Part shown: piece by piece, positions 40,160 to 50,740 of the stretch
Numbering within the stretch: the first letter of the stretch is position 1
Layout of the letters: each line of letters opens with the position of its first letter
Source of the DNA: Pontibacillus sp. HMF3514
Lineage (GTDB): Bacteria > Bacillota > Bacilli > Bacillales > BH030062
Length of the DNA stretch: 64,000 bases
Direction of reading: 5' to 3'
NCBI RefSeq assembly: GCF_009858175.1
Contig: NZ_CP047393.1
Coordinates: 1,674,001-1,738,000, forward strand
Position numbers and translations under genes: made by a program
The notes under the pieces: generated by a model
Database searches by the model: none
Told to the model about the DNA's origin: nothing
Seen by the model: the letters and a program-made list of their open reading frames with translations, nothing else

Positions 40160-41449
40160 ATGAATAAGTTTTTTAGATTGCAAGAAAATAACACGAACAT
40201 CCGTACAGAAGTGAACGCAGGTATTACAACATTTTTAACCATGCTTTATATCATCGTTGTAAACCCAGCTATTTTAAGCGCTGCAGGTGTGCCGTCTGGT
40301 CAAGTATTTATGGCAACAATTATTTCAGCGATTGTCGGGACTGGATTAATGGCACTCCTCGCCAACTACCCGATCGCTATCGCACCCGGAATGGGATTAA
40401 ACGCATATTTTGTAACGGTCGTAATGGAAAATGGCTTTTCTTATGATATTGTATTTGGAGCCGTATTTGTTGCGGGTGTATTATTCCTCGCTTTAAGTTT
40501 AACGAATATCCGAGAAATGCTCATTGAAGCGATTCCTAATTCATTGAAGTTTGGGATTACATCAGGTATTGGACTATTTATAGCTTTTTTGGGACTAAAG
40601 TTTGCAGGGATTATTGTTCCTAGTGAGACAAATATGGTTACGCTTGGTGATTTGCAAGCACCGACTACGATCCTCGCCATTGTAGGTTTATTTATTACGC
40701 TTACATTAATGGCACGCAACGTTAAAGGAGCTCTATTCTTCGGTATGATCGCAACAGCTATTATTGCGATGTTTATGGGGGACCTTAAGTTTGATGGTGT
40801 GGTATCAGCACCACCTGTGCCAACATTTTTTGATATGAATCTAGCTGGTGTGTTTTCAGAAGGGTTATTTGCTGTTGTATTTGCTTTTCTTCTTGTGACG
40901 ATTTTTGATACAACTGGGACGTTAATTGGTGTTGCCGAGCAAGCTAACTTCATGAAAAATGGTAAATTACCGAAAGCGAAATCAGCTTTAATGGCAGATG
41001 CTGTAGCTACAACAGTTGGTTCAACACTTGGTACAAGCCCTTCAACGGCTTACATTGAGTCAACATCAGGCGTTACAGCAGGTGGTCGTACAGGTTTAAC
41101 ATCGGTTGTTGTTGCAGGACTGTTCTTCCTATCTATGTTTTTCTCCCCATTCATAGGAGCGATTGCAGGCGTATCTGCGATTACAGCACCTGTGTTAATC
41201 ATTGTGGGTTGTTTTATGATGGAGGGACTTTCTCGTGTTGACTGGAGAACATTTGATGAGGCATTTCCAGCTTTCATCATTATTTTGACGATGCCTCTAA
41301 CTTCAAGTATTGCAACAGGTATTGCTATGGGCTTTATCACATATCCGTTACTAAAACTTGTTAGTGGAAAAGGAAAACAAGTTCATTGGTTACTCTATGT
41401 ATTTGGATTTCTGTTCCTTATCCAGCTTGTTTTCTTTCCAATGCATTAA
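40160..41449 (+). CDS. NCS2 purine permease (AzgA/PbuO family)
   Basis: A 429-residue AzgA-subgroup NCS2 transporter for hypoxanthine, guanine or adenine. The N-terminal FRLQENNTNIRTEVNAGITTF and TMLYIIVVNPAILS motifs are typical, as are the APGMGLNAYFVTVV segment and the FDTTGTLIGVAEQANF motif with its binding residues. About 12-14 membrane segments. It resembles B. subtilis PbuO/PbuG; the exact substrate is not certain. ATG 40160 has AGGTG upstream and was preferred over GTG 40151. It is a single-gene unit between terminators. A second family member is at 58131. Confidence 0.88.
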   Translation: MNKFFRLQENNTNIRTEVNAGITTFLTMLYIIVVNPAILSAAGVPSGQVFMATIISAIVGTGLMALLANYPIAIAPGMGLNAYFVTVVMENGFSYDIVFGAVFVAGVLFLALSLTNIREMLIEAIPNSLKFGITSGIGLFIAFLGLKFAGIIVPSETNMVTLGDLQAPTTILAIVGLFITLTLMARNVKGALFFGMIATAIIAMFMGDLKFDGVVSAPPVPTFFDMNLAGVFSEGLFAVVFAFLLVTIFDTTGTLIGVAEQANFMKNGKLPKAKSALMADAVATTVGSTLGTSPSTAYIESTSGVTAGGRTGLTSVVVAGLFFLSMFFSPFIGAIAGVSAITAPVLIIVGCFMMEGLSRVDWRTFDEAFPAFIIILTMPLTSSIATGIAMGFITYPLLKLVSGKGKQVHWLLYVFGFLFLIQLVFFPMH

Positions 41450-41464
41450 AAATAACGTTAGTTT

Positions 41465-41494
41465 GAGCTGTTCGCTTTTGCGACAGCTCTTTTT
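41465..41494 (+). terminator. Intrinsic terminator after purine permease
   Basis: GAGCTGTTCGC and GCGACAGCTC pair with one bulged base, followed by TTTTT. Confidence 0.88.
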
Positions 41495-41612
41495 CTGTGG
41501 TACTGTAATATTCATTGAATTCATCATTACACGATTTACAAAGGTAAAGTGTTGAATTTCATGATAAACTACCTATAGATAAGAAAACCGAATAGAAACG
41601 GAAGTGATACGA

Positions 41613-42494
41613 ATGGTTAAAAGTATGACAGGCTATGGACGTAGTATTAAACAACTGGATGACACAACGATTACAGTTGAGATTCGAACCGTCAATCATC
41701 GCTTTTTAGATATGTCTGCCAAGATGCCTCGGTCACTTTTATATTTAGAGGATTCAATCAAGAAAATTATTCAAAAGGATTTTCAAAGAGGTCGTGTTGA
41801 TGTATATGTTACCCTTGAAGGTTCAGGGCTGACAACCAGGACTTTAAATGTTGATTGGGATCTGATGGATCAATTCATTACACAAATAAAAACAGCTCAA
41901 GAACGCTATCAGTTGCAAGGTGAAGTATCTTTTCAAAATTTAACCGAAATGAACGATTTGTTTACAGTTCAAGAACAAGAGGAACATGAAGATCAAGTGA
42001 AAATAGCAATTCTTGAAGCCGTTAAAGAATCAACTGAACAAGTTCGTGAAATGCGATTACAAGAAGGACATGCCTTACGAGAGGATATGGATAATAGATT
42101 GTCTGTAATTAAAAGCACAGTTGAAAATCTTGAATCTCGACGGGATATTGTCATTGAAGAAACCAGAGAACGCATCAAAAGTCGTATTGAGGAATACACC
42201 CAAGAAGAATTGCGAGATCAGGACTCACGTATCATACATGAAGTTGGTTTGCTTGCTGAGAAAGGTGATATTGCAGAAGAGATCACGCGCATGTTTAGTC
42301 ATGTCAATCAGTTTCGTCAAACTTTACATGATAAAGGGGCAATTGGACGCAAATTAGATTTTATTGTCCAAGAGATGAACCGTGAATCCAACACAGTAGG
42401 CTCAAAATCAACCGATGCAAAAATCAGTGAATGGGTTGTATTATTAAAGAGTGAGATAGAAAAAATAAAAGAACAAGTACAAAATGTTGAATAA
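41613..42494 (+). CDS. yloC: YicC-family endoribonuclease YloC
   Basis: A 293-residue YicC/YloC-family protein, shown elsewhere to be a metal-dependent endoribonuclease. The N-terminal KSMTGYGRS motif, the EIRTVNHRFLD segment and the C-terminal RKLDFIVQEMNRESNTVGSK signature are all present; a long helical middle (about 150-250) forms the hexamer channel. ATG 41613 follows GGAAGTGA. It leads the yloC-remA-gmk-rpoZ string. Confidence 0.92.
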   Translation: MVKSMTGYGRSIKQLDDTTITVEIRTVNHRFLDMSAKMPRSLLYLEDSIKKIIQKDFQRGRVDVYVTLEGSGLTTRTLNVDWDLMDQFITQIKTAQERYQLQGEVSFQNLTEMNDLFTVQEQEEHEDQVKIAILEAVKESTEQVREMRLQEGHALREDMDNRLSVIKSTVENLESRRDIVIEETRERIKSRIEEYTQEELRDQDSRIIHEVGLLAEKGDIAEEITRMFSHVNQFRQTLHDKGAIGRKLDFIVQEMNRESNTVGSKSTDAKISEWVVLLKSEIEKIKEQVQNVE

Positions 42495-42497
42495 TGA

Positions 42498-42527
42498 TTG
42501 TGTTTTCTTTAAAATTTTTCATATAAT
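42498..42527 (+). promoter_or_regulatory. Candidate sigma-A promoter for remA
   Basis: TTGTGT (42498-42503) and TATAAT (42522-42527) have an 18-bp spacer, in the 68-bp gap between yloC and remA. Confidence 0.5.
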
Positions 42528-42562
42528 TATAGTATTGGCATTACATCGAAGGAGGAGCCATT

Positions 42563-43454
<892 letters not shown>

Positions 43455-43456
43455 TG

Positions 43457-43663
43457 ATGTTAGAACCATCCATTGATAAGTTAATGCAAAATATTAATTC
43501 CAAGTATACGTTAGTTACGTTATCTGCACGTCGTGCGCGACAAATGCAAGAAACGAAAAAGTATCTTATTGAGGATTATGATTCAGAAAAGTATGTTGGT
43601 ATTGCTCTTGAAGAAGTGAATCAAGGGAAACTATACTACTCCGTAGATGAAGACGCAGAATAA
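43457..43663 (+). CDS. rpoZ: RNA polymerase omega subunit
   Basis: A 68-residue omega subunit that stabilises the beta-prime subunit. MLEPSIDKLMQNINSKYTL and the VTLSARRARQM segment match the family. ATG 43457 was preferred to ATG 43454 since it gives the B. subtilis N-terminus. It directly follows gmk and is closed by a terminator. Confidence 0.94.
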   Translation: MLEPSIDKLMQNINSKYTLVTLSARRARQMQETKKYLIEDYDSEKYVGIALEEVNQGKLYYSVDEDAE

Positions 43664-43690
43664 CAACCTACTCAGGTTGTTATTTTTGTT
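43659..43690 (+). terminator. Intrinsic terminator after rpoZ
   Basis: AATAACAACCT (43659-43669) pairs with AGGTTGTTATT (43674-43684) around a 4-nt loop, followed by TTT. It begins within the last rpoZ codons. Confidence 0.9.
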
Positions 43691-43774
43691 TGTTGGGGGC
43701 ACACCAAAGGATCAGACCGAATTATATATGGATCCTTATGTAGTATTTCTTAATCAGAATAGGAGCGACTAAAT

Positions 43775-44980
43775 ATGCTTAAAGGAAAAAATGTATTACT
43801 AGGGGTGTCAGGTGGGATCGCGGCCTATAAAGCTTGTGCATTAACTAGTAAGCTTGTTCAGGCTGGTGCGAATGTAACTGTGGTGATGACAAAGAGTTCA
43901 CAGGAGTTCGTAACCCCTCTAACCTTTCAAGCGCTATCACGAAATCCGGTCTATACGGATACATTTGATGAAAAGATACCTGAGCAAATCGCACACATTG
44001 ATATTGCAGATTGGGCTGATTTAATTGTGTTAGCTCCTGCTACAGCAAATTTACTTGGTAAAGTTGCAAATGGTATCGCAGATGATATGCTAACGACAAC
44101 ATTACTGGCATCAGTTGCACCTGTATATGTAGCACCTGCTATGAATGTACATATGTATGCTCACCAGGCTGTACAGGATAACCTTAAACGACTAGAAAGC
44201 TTTGGGTATCGTTTTATTGAACCAGGTGATGGCTATCTAGCATGTGGATATGTTGGAAAAGGTCGATTAGAAGAGCCTGAAACTATTGTGAGTGTTTTAG
44301 AAAAGTCTGAGGAATCATCGTCTTTGTTAAAAGGTAAGCGTGTGCTGATTACAGCAGGACCTACTCATGAAGAAATCGATCCTGTGCGCTTTTTTACAAA
44401 CCACTCTTCAGGGAAGATGGGCTATGCGTTCGCAAAACAAGCAACTTTATTAGGTGCAGAAGTTATTTTGGTCTCTGGACCGACAAACTTGGATCCTCCA
44501 AAAGGAGTTAACGTTATTCAAGTCCATTCAGCTCATGAAATGTATGAACGTGTTTTAGAACATTACGAAGAACAGGACATCATTATAAAAGCAGCAGCAG
44601 TTGCGGATTATAAACCAAAACATACTTATGATCAGAAGATGAAGAAAAAAGACGGAAACCTTGTGATTGAAATGGAGCGTACTCAGGATATTTTAAAAGC
44701 GCTTGGCGAAAGGAAACAACATCAGTTTTTAGTAGGTTTTGCTGCAGAAACGCAAGATCCTTATCTTTACGGAAAACAAAAGTTAGAAAAGAAAAATCTT
44801 GATGCCATCGTTGTAAACAATATTTCATCAGAAGGTGCAGGGTTTGGAGGCGATACAAATATCGTAAGCTATCTGAACAGACAGGGTGAACAAAAAGACT
44901 ATCCACTTTTATCAAAGGACGAAGTAGCTTATGAAATTTTGCATCGTATATTGGATGATTTAAAGGATGTTCAGAAGTGA
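43775..44980 (+). CDS. coaBC: Phosphopantothenoylcysteine synthetase/decarboxylase
   Basis: A 401-residue bifunctional coenzyme A enzyme (Dfp). The N-terminal flavin domain CoaC (about 1-180) shows GVSGGIAAYK, the catalytic His in HIDIADWAD, the PAMNVHMY segment and the conserved Cys in YLACGYVGKGR. The C-terminal CoaB domain (about 185-400) has ITAGPTHEEIDPVRFFTNHSSG, quoted as motif, and binds CTP. ATG follows AGGAGCG. Its stop overlaps the priA start in GTGA. Confidence 0.96.
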   Translation: MLKGKNVLLGVSGGIAAYKACALTSKLVQAGANVTVVMTKSSQEFVTPLTFQALSRNPVYTDTFDEKIPEQIAHIDIADWADLIVLAPATANLLGKVANGIADDMLTTTLLASVAPVYVAPAMNVHMYAHQAVQDNLKRLESFGYRFIEPGDGYLACGYVGKGRLEEPETIVSVLEKSEESSSLLKGKRVLITAGPTHEEIDPVRFFTNHSSGKMGYAFAKQATLLGAEVILVSGPTNLDPPKGVNVIQVHSAHEMYERVLEHYEEQDIIIKAAAVADYKPKHTYDQKMKKKDGNLVIEMERTQDILKALGERKQHQFLVGFAAETQDPYLYGKQKLEKKNLDAIVVNNISSEGAGFGGDTNIVSYLNRQGEQKDYPLLSKDEVAYEILHRILDDLKDVQK

Positions 44981-47388
44981 AGATAGCTCGTGTCATAGTT
45001 GATGTGCCAACAAGTCAAACAAACCGTCTTTTCGATTATCGTATCCCTGAACATCTGGAATCTGTTGTGGGACGAGGGATGCGGGTTGTGATTCCTTTTG
45101 GCCCTAGAAAAATTATGGGGTTTGTGATTGATGTGACGGGTGAGACCAAATTAGATAAATTGAAAGATATTGTCGATGTTATGGATTTCACCCCGGTCCT
45201 TACAAACGAACTCATTGATTTGGGTAAATGGATTTCTGAAACGACGCTATGTCTATACATAACTGCCTTTCAAGCCATGCTTCCTCAAGTACTTAAGGCA
45301 AAATATAAAAAAGAGTTGTGGCTACTTGCTGAAGAGGAAGAACTAAATGATGAACTAGCTAAGCTTTTCGCAGGAAGAGCGGTTATTTCTTATGAGGATT
45401 TACAAGAGTCTACTGTTTCTTATAGGCAGGTTCAAAAAGGAATTCAGGACGGTCTGTTAGAGGTTCAATACAAAGTTAAAGGTCGAGAAACCAAAAAGAC
45501 GGAAACATTTATAGCCCCCGCTGTAGATGTTATGAAATTAGAAGAGGCTTATGAAGACCTTTCTAAAGGTGCTAAAAAGCAAAGGTTGATCCTTTCCTAC
45601 TTTTTAGAGAATACAGAAGAAGTACACCGGAGAAAGCTATTAGAGGTTTTATCGACTACAACAGCTTCTCTAAAACCTTTAATAGAAAAAGGTCTTCTCG
45701 AAGAAGTTCATAAAGAGGTATACCGTGACCCATACCAAGATCGGGAGTATGAGCGAACAACACCATTTGATTTAACAGAAGAACAAGCGGGAGCCATTGA
45801 ACCCATTTTACAATCGATTGAACATAAAGAACACCACACATTTCTATTACATGGTGTGACAGGTAGTGGTAAGACAGAGGTGTACTTACAATCCATTCAA
45901 AAGGTGATAGACAAAGGGAAAGAAGCGATTGTTCTTGTGCCTGAAATTGCTCTTACACCTCAAATGGTGGAAAGGTTTAAAGGTAGGTTTGGTTCTAAGG
46001 TTGCTGTGCTGCACAGTGCCCTTTCTTACGGTGAAAAATATGATGAGTGGCGTAAAGTACAACGAAAAGAAGTTCAAGTGGTTGTAGGAGCTCGTTCTGC
46101 CATTTTCGCTCCTTTTGAAAATGTCGGTATTATTATTATTGATGAAGAGCATGAATCGAGCTACAAACAAGAGGATTATCCTCGTTATCACGCAAGAGAT
46201 GTGGCGATTAAAAGAGGGGAACACCACCATTGTCCTGTTGTACTAGGAAGTGCTACCCCTACATTAGAATCTTTCGCAAGAGCAAAGAAGGACGTCTATA
46301 AGCTCTTGAGCCTAAAGAAGCGTATGAATGAACAAGCGATGCCTGAAGTAGAGAAGGTTGATATGCGAGAAGAACTGCGTGCAGGCAATAGATCAATGTT
46401 TTCACATGTTCTACACGAAAAAATATTAGACCGCATCCAAAAAGGGGAACAAGTGGTCTTGTTTTTAAATAGACGTGGCTATTCGACATTTGTAATGTGT
46501 AGAGATTGTGGTCATGTTATGGAATGTCCGCATTGTGATATTGCTTTAACATATCATCGCCGAAGCGAACGGTTAAAATGTCACTATTGCTCTTATGAAG
46601 AAGCCATGCCTACCATTTGCCCTTCTTGTGAGAGTGATTCCATTCGTTATTTTGGTACGGGTACACAAAAGGTAGAAGAATCATTAGGACAGCTAATTCC
46701 TGAGGCAAGAATTATTCGGATGGATGTCGATACAACAAGAAGAAAAGGTGCCCATGAACGTTTGTTGACTCAATTTGCAAATCAGGAAGCAGATATATTA
46801 CTTGGAACACAAATGATTGCAAAAGGGTTAGACTTTGCTAACGTCACATTAGTAGGGGTGTTAGCAGCCGATGCTTTACTGCATTTACCTGACTTCCGTT
46901 CATCTGAAAAAACGTTCCAGCTATTAACGCAAGTAAGTGGACGCGCGGGACGTCACAAGCTACCTGGTGAAGTTATTGTGCAAAGCTATACACCAGAACA
47001 TTATAGCATTGAGCTCGCGAGCCAATATGATTATGACGCATTTTTCTTGAAAGAAATGCAAATGAGAAAGATGTTTCAATATCCACCTTATTATTTTTTA
47101 GTGCTTCTCACCGTATCTCATCCAAATCAGATGTACACGATGGATATTACGAAGCAGATGGGTCAGTATTTACGGAACCATTTATCGGACAACTCAATTA
47201 TACTTGGCCCGACACCATCGCCTTTGACACGGATCAAGGATAGATATCGATATCAATGCATGATAAAATATAGAGATGAACCATCGTTGTTAAAAATTAT
47301 GAATCGACTGTTTCAAATACATGAAGATGCTATACAAAACAATGATTTACAAATTACGATTGATTTTCAACCATACCAGCTAATGTAA
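44977..47388 (+). CDS. priA: Primosomal protein N' (PriA helicase)
   Basis: An 803-residue superfamily 2 DNA helicase that reloads the replisome at stalled forks. A 3'-end-binding N-terminal domain leads to the helicase core with Walker A GVTGSGKT at residues 293-300 and DEEH at 389-392. The zinc-binding insertion has paired Cys motifs (CRDCGHVMECPHC, then CHYCSY and CPSC), then TQMIAKGLDF and the QVSGRAGR motif VI. GTG 44977 overlaps the coaBC stop. In B. subtilis def lies between priA and fmt; here fmt follows after 16 bp. Confidence 0.96.
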   Translation: MKIARVIVDVPTSQTNRLFDYRIPEHLESVVGRGMRVVIPFGPRKIMGFVIDVTGETKLDKLKDIVDVMDFTPVLTNELIDLGKWISETTLCLYITAFQAMLPQVLKAKYKKELWLLAEEEELNDELAKLFAGRAVISYEDLQESTVSYRQVQKGIQDGLLEVQYKVKGRETKKTETFIAPAVDVMKLEEAYEDLSKGAKKQRLILSYFLENTEEVHRRKLLEVLSTTTASLKPLIEKGLLEEVHKEVYRDPYQDREYERTTPFDLTEEQAGAIEPILQSIEHKEHHTFLLHGVTGSGKTEVYLQSIQKVIDKGKEAIVLVPEIALTPQMVERFKGRFGSKVAVLHSALSYGEKYDEWRKVQRKEVQVVVGARSAIFAPFENVGIIIIDEEHESSYKQEDYPRYHARDVAIKRGEHHHCPVVLGSATPTLESFARAKKDVYKLLSLKKRMNEQAMPEVEKVDMREELRAGNRSMFSHVLHEKILDRIQKGEQVVLFLNRRGYSTFVMCRDCGHVMECPHCDIALTYHRRSERLKCHYCSYEEAMPTICPSCESDSIRYFGTGTQKVEESLGQLIPEARIIRMDVDTTRRKGAHERLLTQFANQEADILLGTQMIAKGLDFANVTLVGVLAADALLHLPDFRSSEKTFQLLTQVSGRAGRHKLPGEVIVQSYTPEHYSIELASQYDYDAFFLKEMQMRKMFQYPPYYFLVLLTVSHPNQMYTMDITKQMGQYLRNHLSDNSIILGPTPSPLTRIKDRYRYQCMIKYRDEPSLLKIMNRLFQIHEDAIQNNDLQITIDFQPYQLM

Positions 47389-47404
47389 GGAGTGAGATAT
47401 CCGG

Positions 47405-48352
47405 ATGAAACGCATCGTGTTTATGGGTACGCCGGATTTTGCCGTACCTGTTCTTCAAAGAGTAATTAAAGATGGCTATCATGTTGTAGCCGTTGTTACA
47501 CAGCCGGATCGACCAAAAGGAAGAAAACGAGAGCTGACACCTCCACCAGTAAAAGTAGAAGCGAAGCATCATGATATTCCTGTATTACAACCAGAAAAGA
47601 TCAAACATGAATATGAGGACGTATTAGCATATGAGCCTGATTTAATCATAACTGCTGCTTTTGGACAAATTTTGCCGAAAGACCTATTAGATGGACCAGA
47701 GTATGGATGTATTAACGTCCACGCTTCCTTATTACCAGAATTAAGAGGCGGCGCTCCGATCCATTATTCTATTTTACAAGGGAAGAAGGAAACAGGCATC
47801 TCAATCATGTATATGGTTGAAGCTTTAGATGCAGGTGATGTTCTGTCTCAGAAATCTGTTGAAATAGAAGATCAAGACCATGTTGGAACCCTTCATGATA
47901 AGCTGGCAGCAGCAGGTGCAGAGCTTCTAAGTGAAACGTTACCTTCACTTCTGAACGGTGAAATTGAGCCTGTTAAACAAGACGAATCCAAGGTGACGTT
48001 TGCTTCCAATATTAAACGTGAGCAAGAGGAAATTGATTGGTCTAAAGATGCTTGGACGAACTACAATCATATTCGTGGCCTTCACCCATGGCCTGTTGCC
48101 TTCACGAAATGGAATGGTAAGCCTATGAAAGTTTGGTGGGGACAAAAGATTGATGAGAACTTTGATGGTAGACCAGGTGAGGTTGTCCGTATCTATGAAG
48201 ATGGGTTTGTTGTGCTTTGTGGTGATCACAAAGGCATAAAAATTACGGATTTACAACCTTCAGGTAAGAAACGTATGGACGCTGGTTCCTTTTTAAGAGG
48301 AGCTGGACAAGCCCTTTACCTTGGTGAAATGTTAGGAGAAGACGATGAGTAA
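47405..48352 (+). CDS. fmt: Methionyl-tRNA formyltransferase
   Basis: A 315-residue enzyme formylating initiator Met-tRNA with 10-formyl-THF. The N-terminal Rossmann domain has [12 protein letters not shown], the catalytic [17 protein letters not shown] segment and the Asp in EALDAGDVL; the C-terminal domain binds tRNA. AAGGAGTGAG lies upstream of the ATG. The deformylase gene def, usually just before it, is missing here. It overlaps rsmB by 8 bp. Confidence 0.96.
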   Translation: MKRIVFMGTPDFAVPVLQRVIKDGYHVVAVVTQPDRPKGRKRELTPPPVKVEAKHHDIPVLQPEKIKHEYEDVLAYEPDLIITAAFGQILPKDLLDGPEYGCINVHASLLPELRGGAPIHYSILQGKKETGISIMYMVEALDAGDVLSQKSVEIEDQDHVGTLHDKLAAAGAELLSETLPSLLNGEIEPVKQDESKVTFASNIKREQEEIDWSKDAWTNYNHIRGLHPWPVAFTKWNGKPMKVWWGQKIDENFDGRPGEVVRIYEDGFVVLCGDHKGIKITDLQPSGKKRMDAGSFLRGAGQALYLGEMLGEDDE

Positions 48353-49694
48353 TATGGCATTACGAAATGCAGCATTGGATATTTTAACACGAGTTGGAGA
48401 TGGAGGTGGGTATAGTCACCTCCTTATTAACCAAGCAATTGAAAAGAGAGGTCTAAGCAATCGTGACACTTCTTTGTTAACGGAAATTGTCTATGGGACC
48501 ATCCAACGCAAACATACATTAGACTTTTATATTACACCCTTTGTTCAAAAGAAAAGTAAGCTAAAGCCATGGGTGCTTTGGCTTCTTTATATGTCAGTCT
48601 ATCAAATGGTGTATCTCGAACGTGTGCCAGATCATGCTGTTATAAATGAAGCGGTTGAGATTTCAAAGAAACGTGGGCACAAAGGAATCGTGTCTATGGT
48701 GAATGGCATTTTGCGTAATGTTCAACGCAAAGGGCTTCCTTCACTTGATTCTATCGAAGATCCTGTAGAAAGATTAGCTGTGGAAACGAGTCATCCATTA
48801 TGGCTTGTGAAACGTTGGATTGAGATGTATGGCATGGAAGAAACGAAGAGCATGTGTCATCAAAACTTGCAACGTCCAACGATGAGTGTTCGTATAAACC
48901 CTATGAAAGCAACAAGAGAAAGGGTTATCGATCGCTTACAGCAAGATGGCTTCGATTGTGAACCATCAATATTATCTCCTCAAGGAATTCTTATTTTTAA
49001 AGGGAATATCGTCAATCATGCTTTATTTCAACAAGGTTTTGTTACAATTCAGGATGAGAGTTCTATGCTCGTTGGCGAAATGATGGATTTGAAACCTGAT
49101 ATGAAAGTATTAGATGCTTGTTCAGCACCAGGTGGTAAGGCTACTCATATTGCTGAAAAGCTAAACGATACGGGTGAAGTGTTTGCTTATGATCTTCATG
49201 AGAAGAAAGTAAAGCTTGTTCGAAATAAAGCAGAACAACTTGGGCTTGAAAACATTACAGCTAAACAGGCTGACGGTCGTAACTTACCTTCCATGCATGA
49301 AGAAAACACTTTTGACCGCATTTTACTGGATGCACCTTGCTCTGGACTTGGGGTTGTCCGTGGTAAACCTGATATTAAATACTCTAAAACAACAGATGAT
49401 ATTTTAGCTCTATCTAACATACAGGGAGAACTGCTAGATGCTGTGAGTTCATTGCTAAAAGAAAATGGGAAATTGGTTTATAGTACGTGTACAGTTGACC
49501 ATGAAGAAAATGAAAAGCGTATCCAACAATTTCTGGAGGACCATCCTGAGTATGAGGTGGATCAAGCATTTTTCGATGAACTTCCTGAAGAAGCTCAAGA
49601 TTTACCGGGCATTACGCAATGGGGATTGCAATTATTCCCTCAGGATTTTGATACAGACGGTTTCTTTTTAACTAGATTGAAGAAAAAGGCATAA
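48345..49694 (+). CDS. rsmB: 16S rRNA m5C967 methyltransferase RsmB
   Basis: A 449-residue SAM-dependent enzyme (Sun/Fmu family). An N-terminal NusB-like RNA-binding domain (about 1-140) precedes the Rossmann methyltransferase domain with [15 protein letters not shown] (SAM site), [17 protein letters not shown] (catalytic PC motif) and the nucleophile Cys in [13 protein letters not shown]. It starts within the end of fmt. In B. subtilis rlmN follows; here a 290-bp gap follows. Confidence 0.95.
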   Translation: MSNMALRNAALDILTRVGDGGGYSHLLINQAIEKRGLSNRDTSLLTEIVYGTIQRKHTLDFYITPFVQKKSKLKPWVLWLLYMSVYQMVYLERVPDHAVINEAVEISKKRGHKGIVSMVNGILRNVQRKGLPSLDSIEDPVERLAVETSHPLWLVKRWIEMYGMEETKSMCHQNLQRPTMSVRINPMKATRERVIDRLQQDGFDCEPSILSPQGILIFKGNIVNHALFQQGFVTIQDESSMLVGEMMDLKPDMKVLDACSAPGGKATHIAEKLNDTGEVFAYDLHEKKVKLVRNKAEQLGLENITAKQADGRNLPSMHEENTFDRILLDAPCSGLGVVRGKPDIKYSKTTDDILALSNIQGELLDAVSSLLKENGKLVYSTCTVDHEENEKRIQQFLEDHPEYEVDQAFFDELPEEAQDLPGITQWGLQLFPQDFDTDGFFLTRLKKKA

Positions 49695-49984
49695 CAATCC
49701 TAGTGAAACTAATAAAATAGGCACGGGTTGAAGGTTCTGAAATAAATTGTTCAACCCTTATTGAAGTACTTCATGATAAACTAGATGAAGAGTTTTATAT
49801 CAGAAAAGAGGCTATACGTTCACATATGTACGAAAGAAAAGTACAAAAAGCTTGCGGTGATGCAGGAGAACGTGTAGCCTCTGTGGTAATTATGGAAGTA
49901 GGAGAAATCCACCCTATAGTAAAGTTAGGAATACTTGTGGAAAGTGACGTGCTTTGGAACGTAAGAAAGAGACGAGGTGAAACC
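49695..49984 (+). other. Gap where rlmN is expected
   Basis: These 290 bases hold a hairpin GGGTTGAA (49725-49732) / TTCAACCC (49750-49757), possibly a weak terminator, and a perfect 12-bp palindrome TGAAGTACTTCA (49762-49773). A frame from 49721 runs open for 88 codons into prpC without a stop (containing the segment VASVVIMEVGEIHPIVKLGI), but its only ATG (49826) lacks a ribosome binding site. It does not resemble RlmN. No gene is called. Confidence 0.5.
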
Positions 49985-50740
49985 ATGAATGGCTATTTTT
50001 TAACAGACAAAGGTCAAGTTCGTAGCCATAACGAAGATGCAGGGGGAATCTTTTTCAATCAACACGATCAGTTTTTAGCTGTTGTGGCTGATGGCATGGG
50101 TGGTCATCGGGCTGGTGATGTTGCAAGTAATATTGCAACAACTTCTATACATAAAAGATGGCTGGAAGCTGAAAAGATTGAAACTCCTGATGATGCAGAA
50201 AAATGGTTAAATGAGCAAATTCAGGAAATTAATAAAGAAGTATTCCAACATGCTTTAGAAAATGAAGAATGTCAGGGAATGGGGACGACTATCGTTGCTT
50301 CAATAGGAACGGATGAATTTGTTACCGTTGCCCATATTGGTGACAGTCGTTGTTATCTTGATAATGAATTTGGGTTCAAACAAATTACTGAAGACCATTC
50401 ATTAGTAAATGAACTCGTTCGTACAGGGCAAATATCGACACAGGATGCAGAGCATCATCCTCGTAAAAATGTGTTATTGAAAGCTCTCGGAACAGAAGAA
50501 GAAACAAGTGTGGATGTTAAGACAATAGGATGGACAGAGGATAATAAGTTGTTACTTTGCTCGGACGGGCTATCTAATAAAATGTCAGACGATGAATTAA
50601 TTGAATTTGTTGAAGAACCATTACCTCTTGAGCAAGCAGCTGAGAAGCTTATCCAATTCGCTAATGAACGAGGCGGAGAGGATAACATCTCATTAGTTCT
50701 TGTGCATTATGATGAGCCAATGGAAGAAGGTGCATCCTAA
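49985..50740 (+). CDS. prpC: PP2C-family protein phosphatase PrpC
   Basis: A 251-residue metal-dependent Ser/Thr phosphatase that opposes the kinase PrkC. PP2C motifs are visible: SHNEDAGG (metal-binding Asp near residue 18), VADGMGGHRAGD (D36), VAHIGDSRCYL, TEDHSL and GGEDNISLVLV. ATG 49985 was chosen because GAGGTGAAAC precedes it and family members begin just before the NED motif; an in-frame extension to 49826 is unsupported. The stop codon overlaps the prkC start. Confidence 0.94.
   Translation: MNGYFLTDKGQVRSHNEDAGGIFFNQHDQFLAVVADGMGGHRAGDVASNIATTSIHKRWLEAEKIETPDDAEKWLNEQIQEINKEVFQHALENEECQGMGTTIVASIGTDEFVTVAHIGDSRCYLDNEFGFKQITEDHSLVNELVRTGQISTQDAEHHPRKNVLLKALGTEEETSVDVKTIGWTEDNKLLLCSDGLSNKMSDDELIEFVEEPLPLEQAAEKLIQFANERGGEDNISLVLVHYDEPMEEGAS

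Noticed and set aside
49826-49984. N-terminal extension of PrpC
   Set aside because: No Shine-Dalgarno near ATG 49826; PP2C homologues begin at the residues encoded from 49985. Kept only as a finding.
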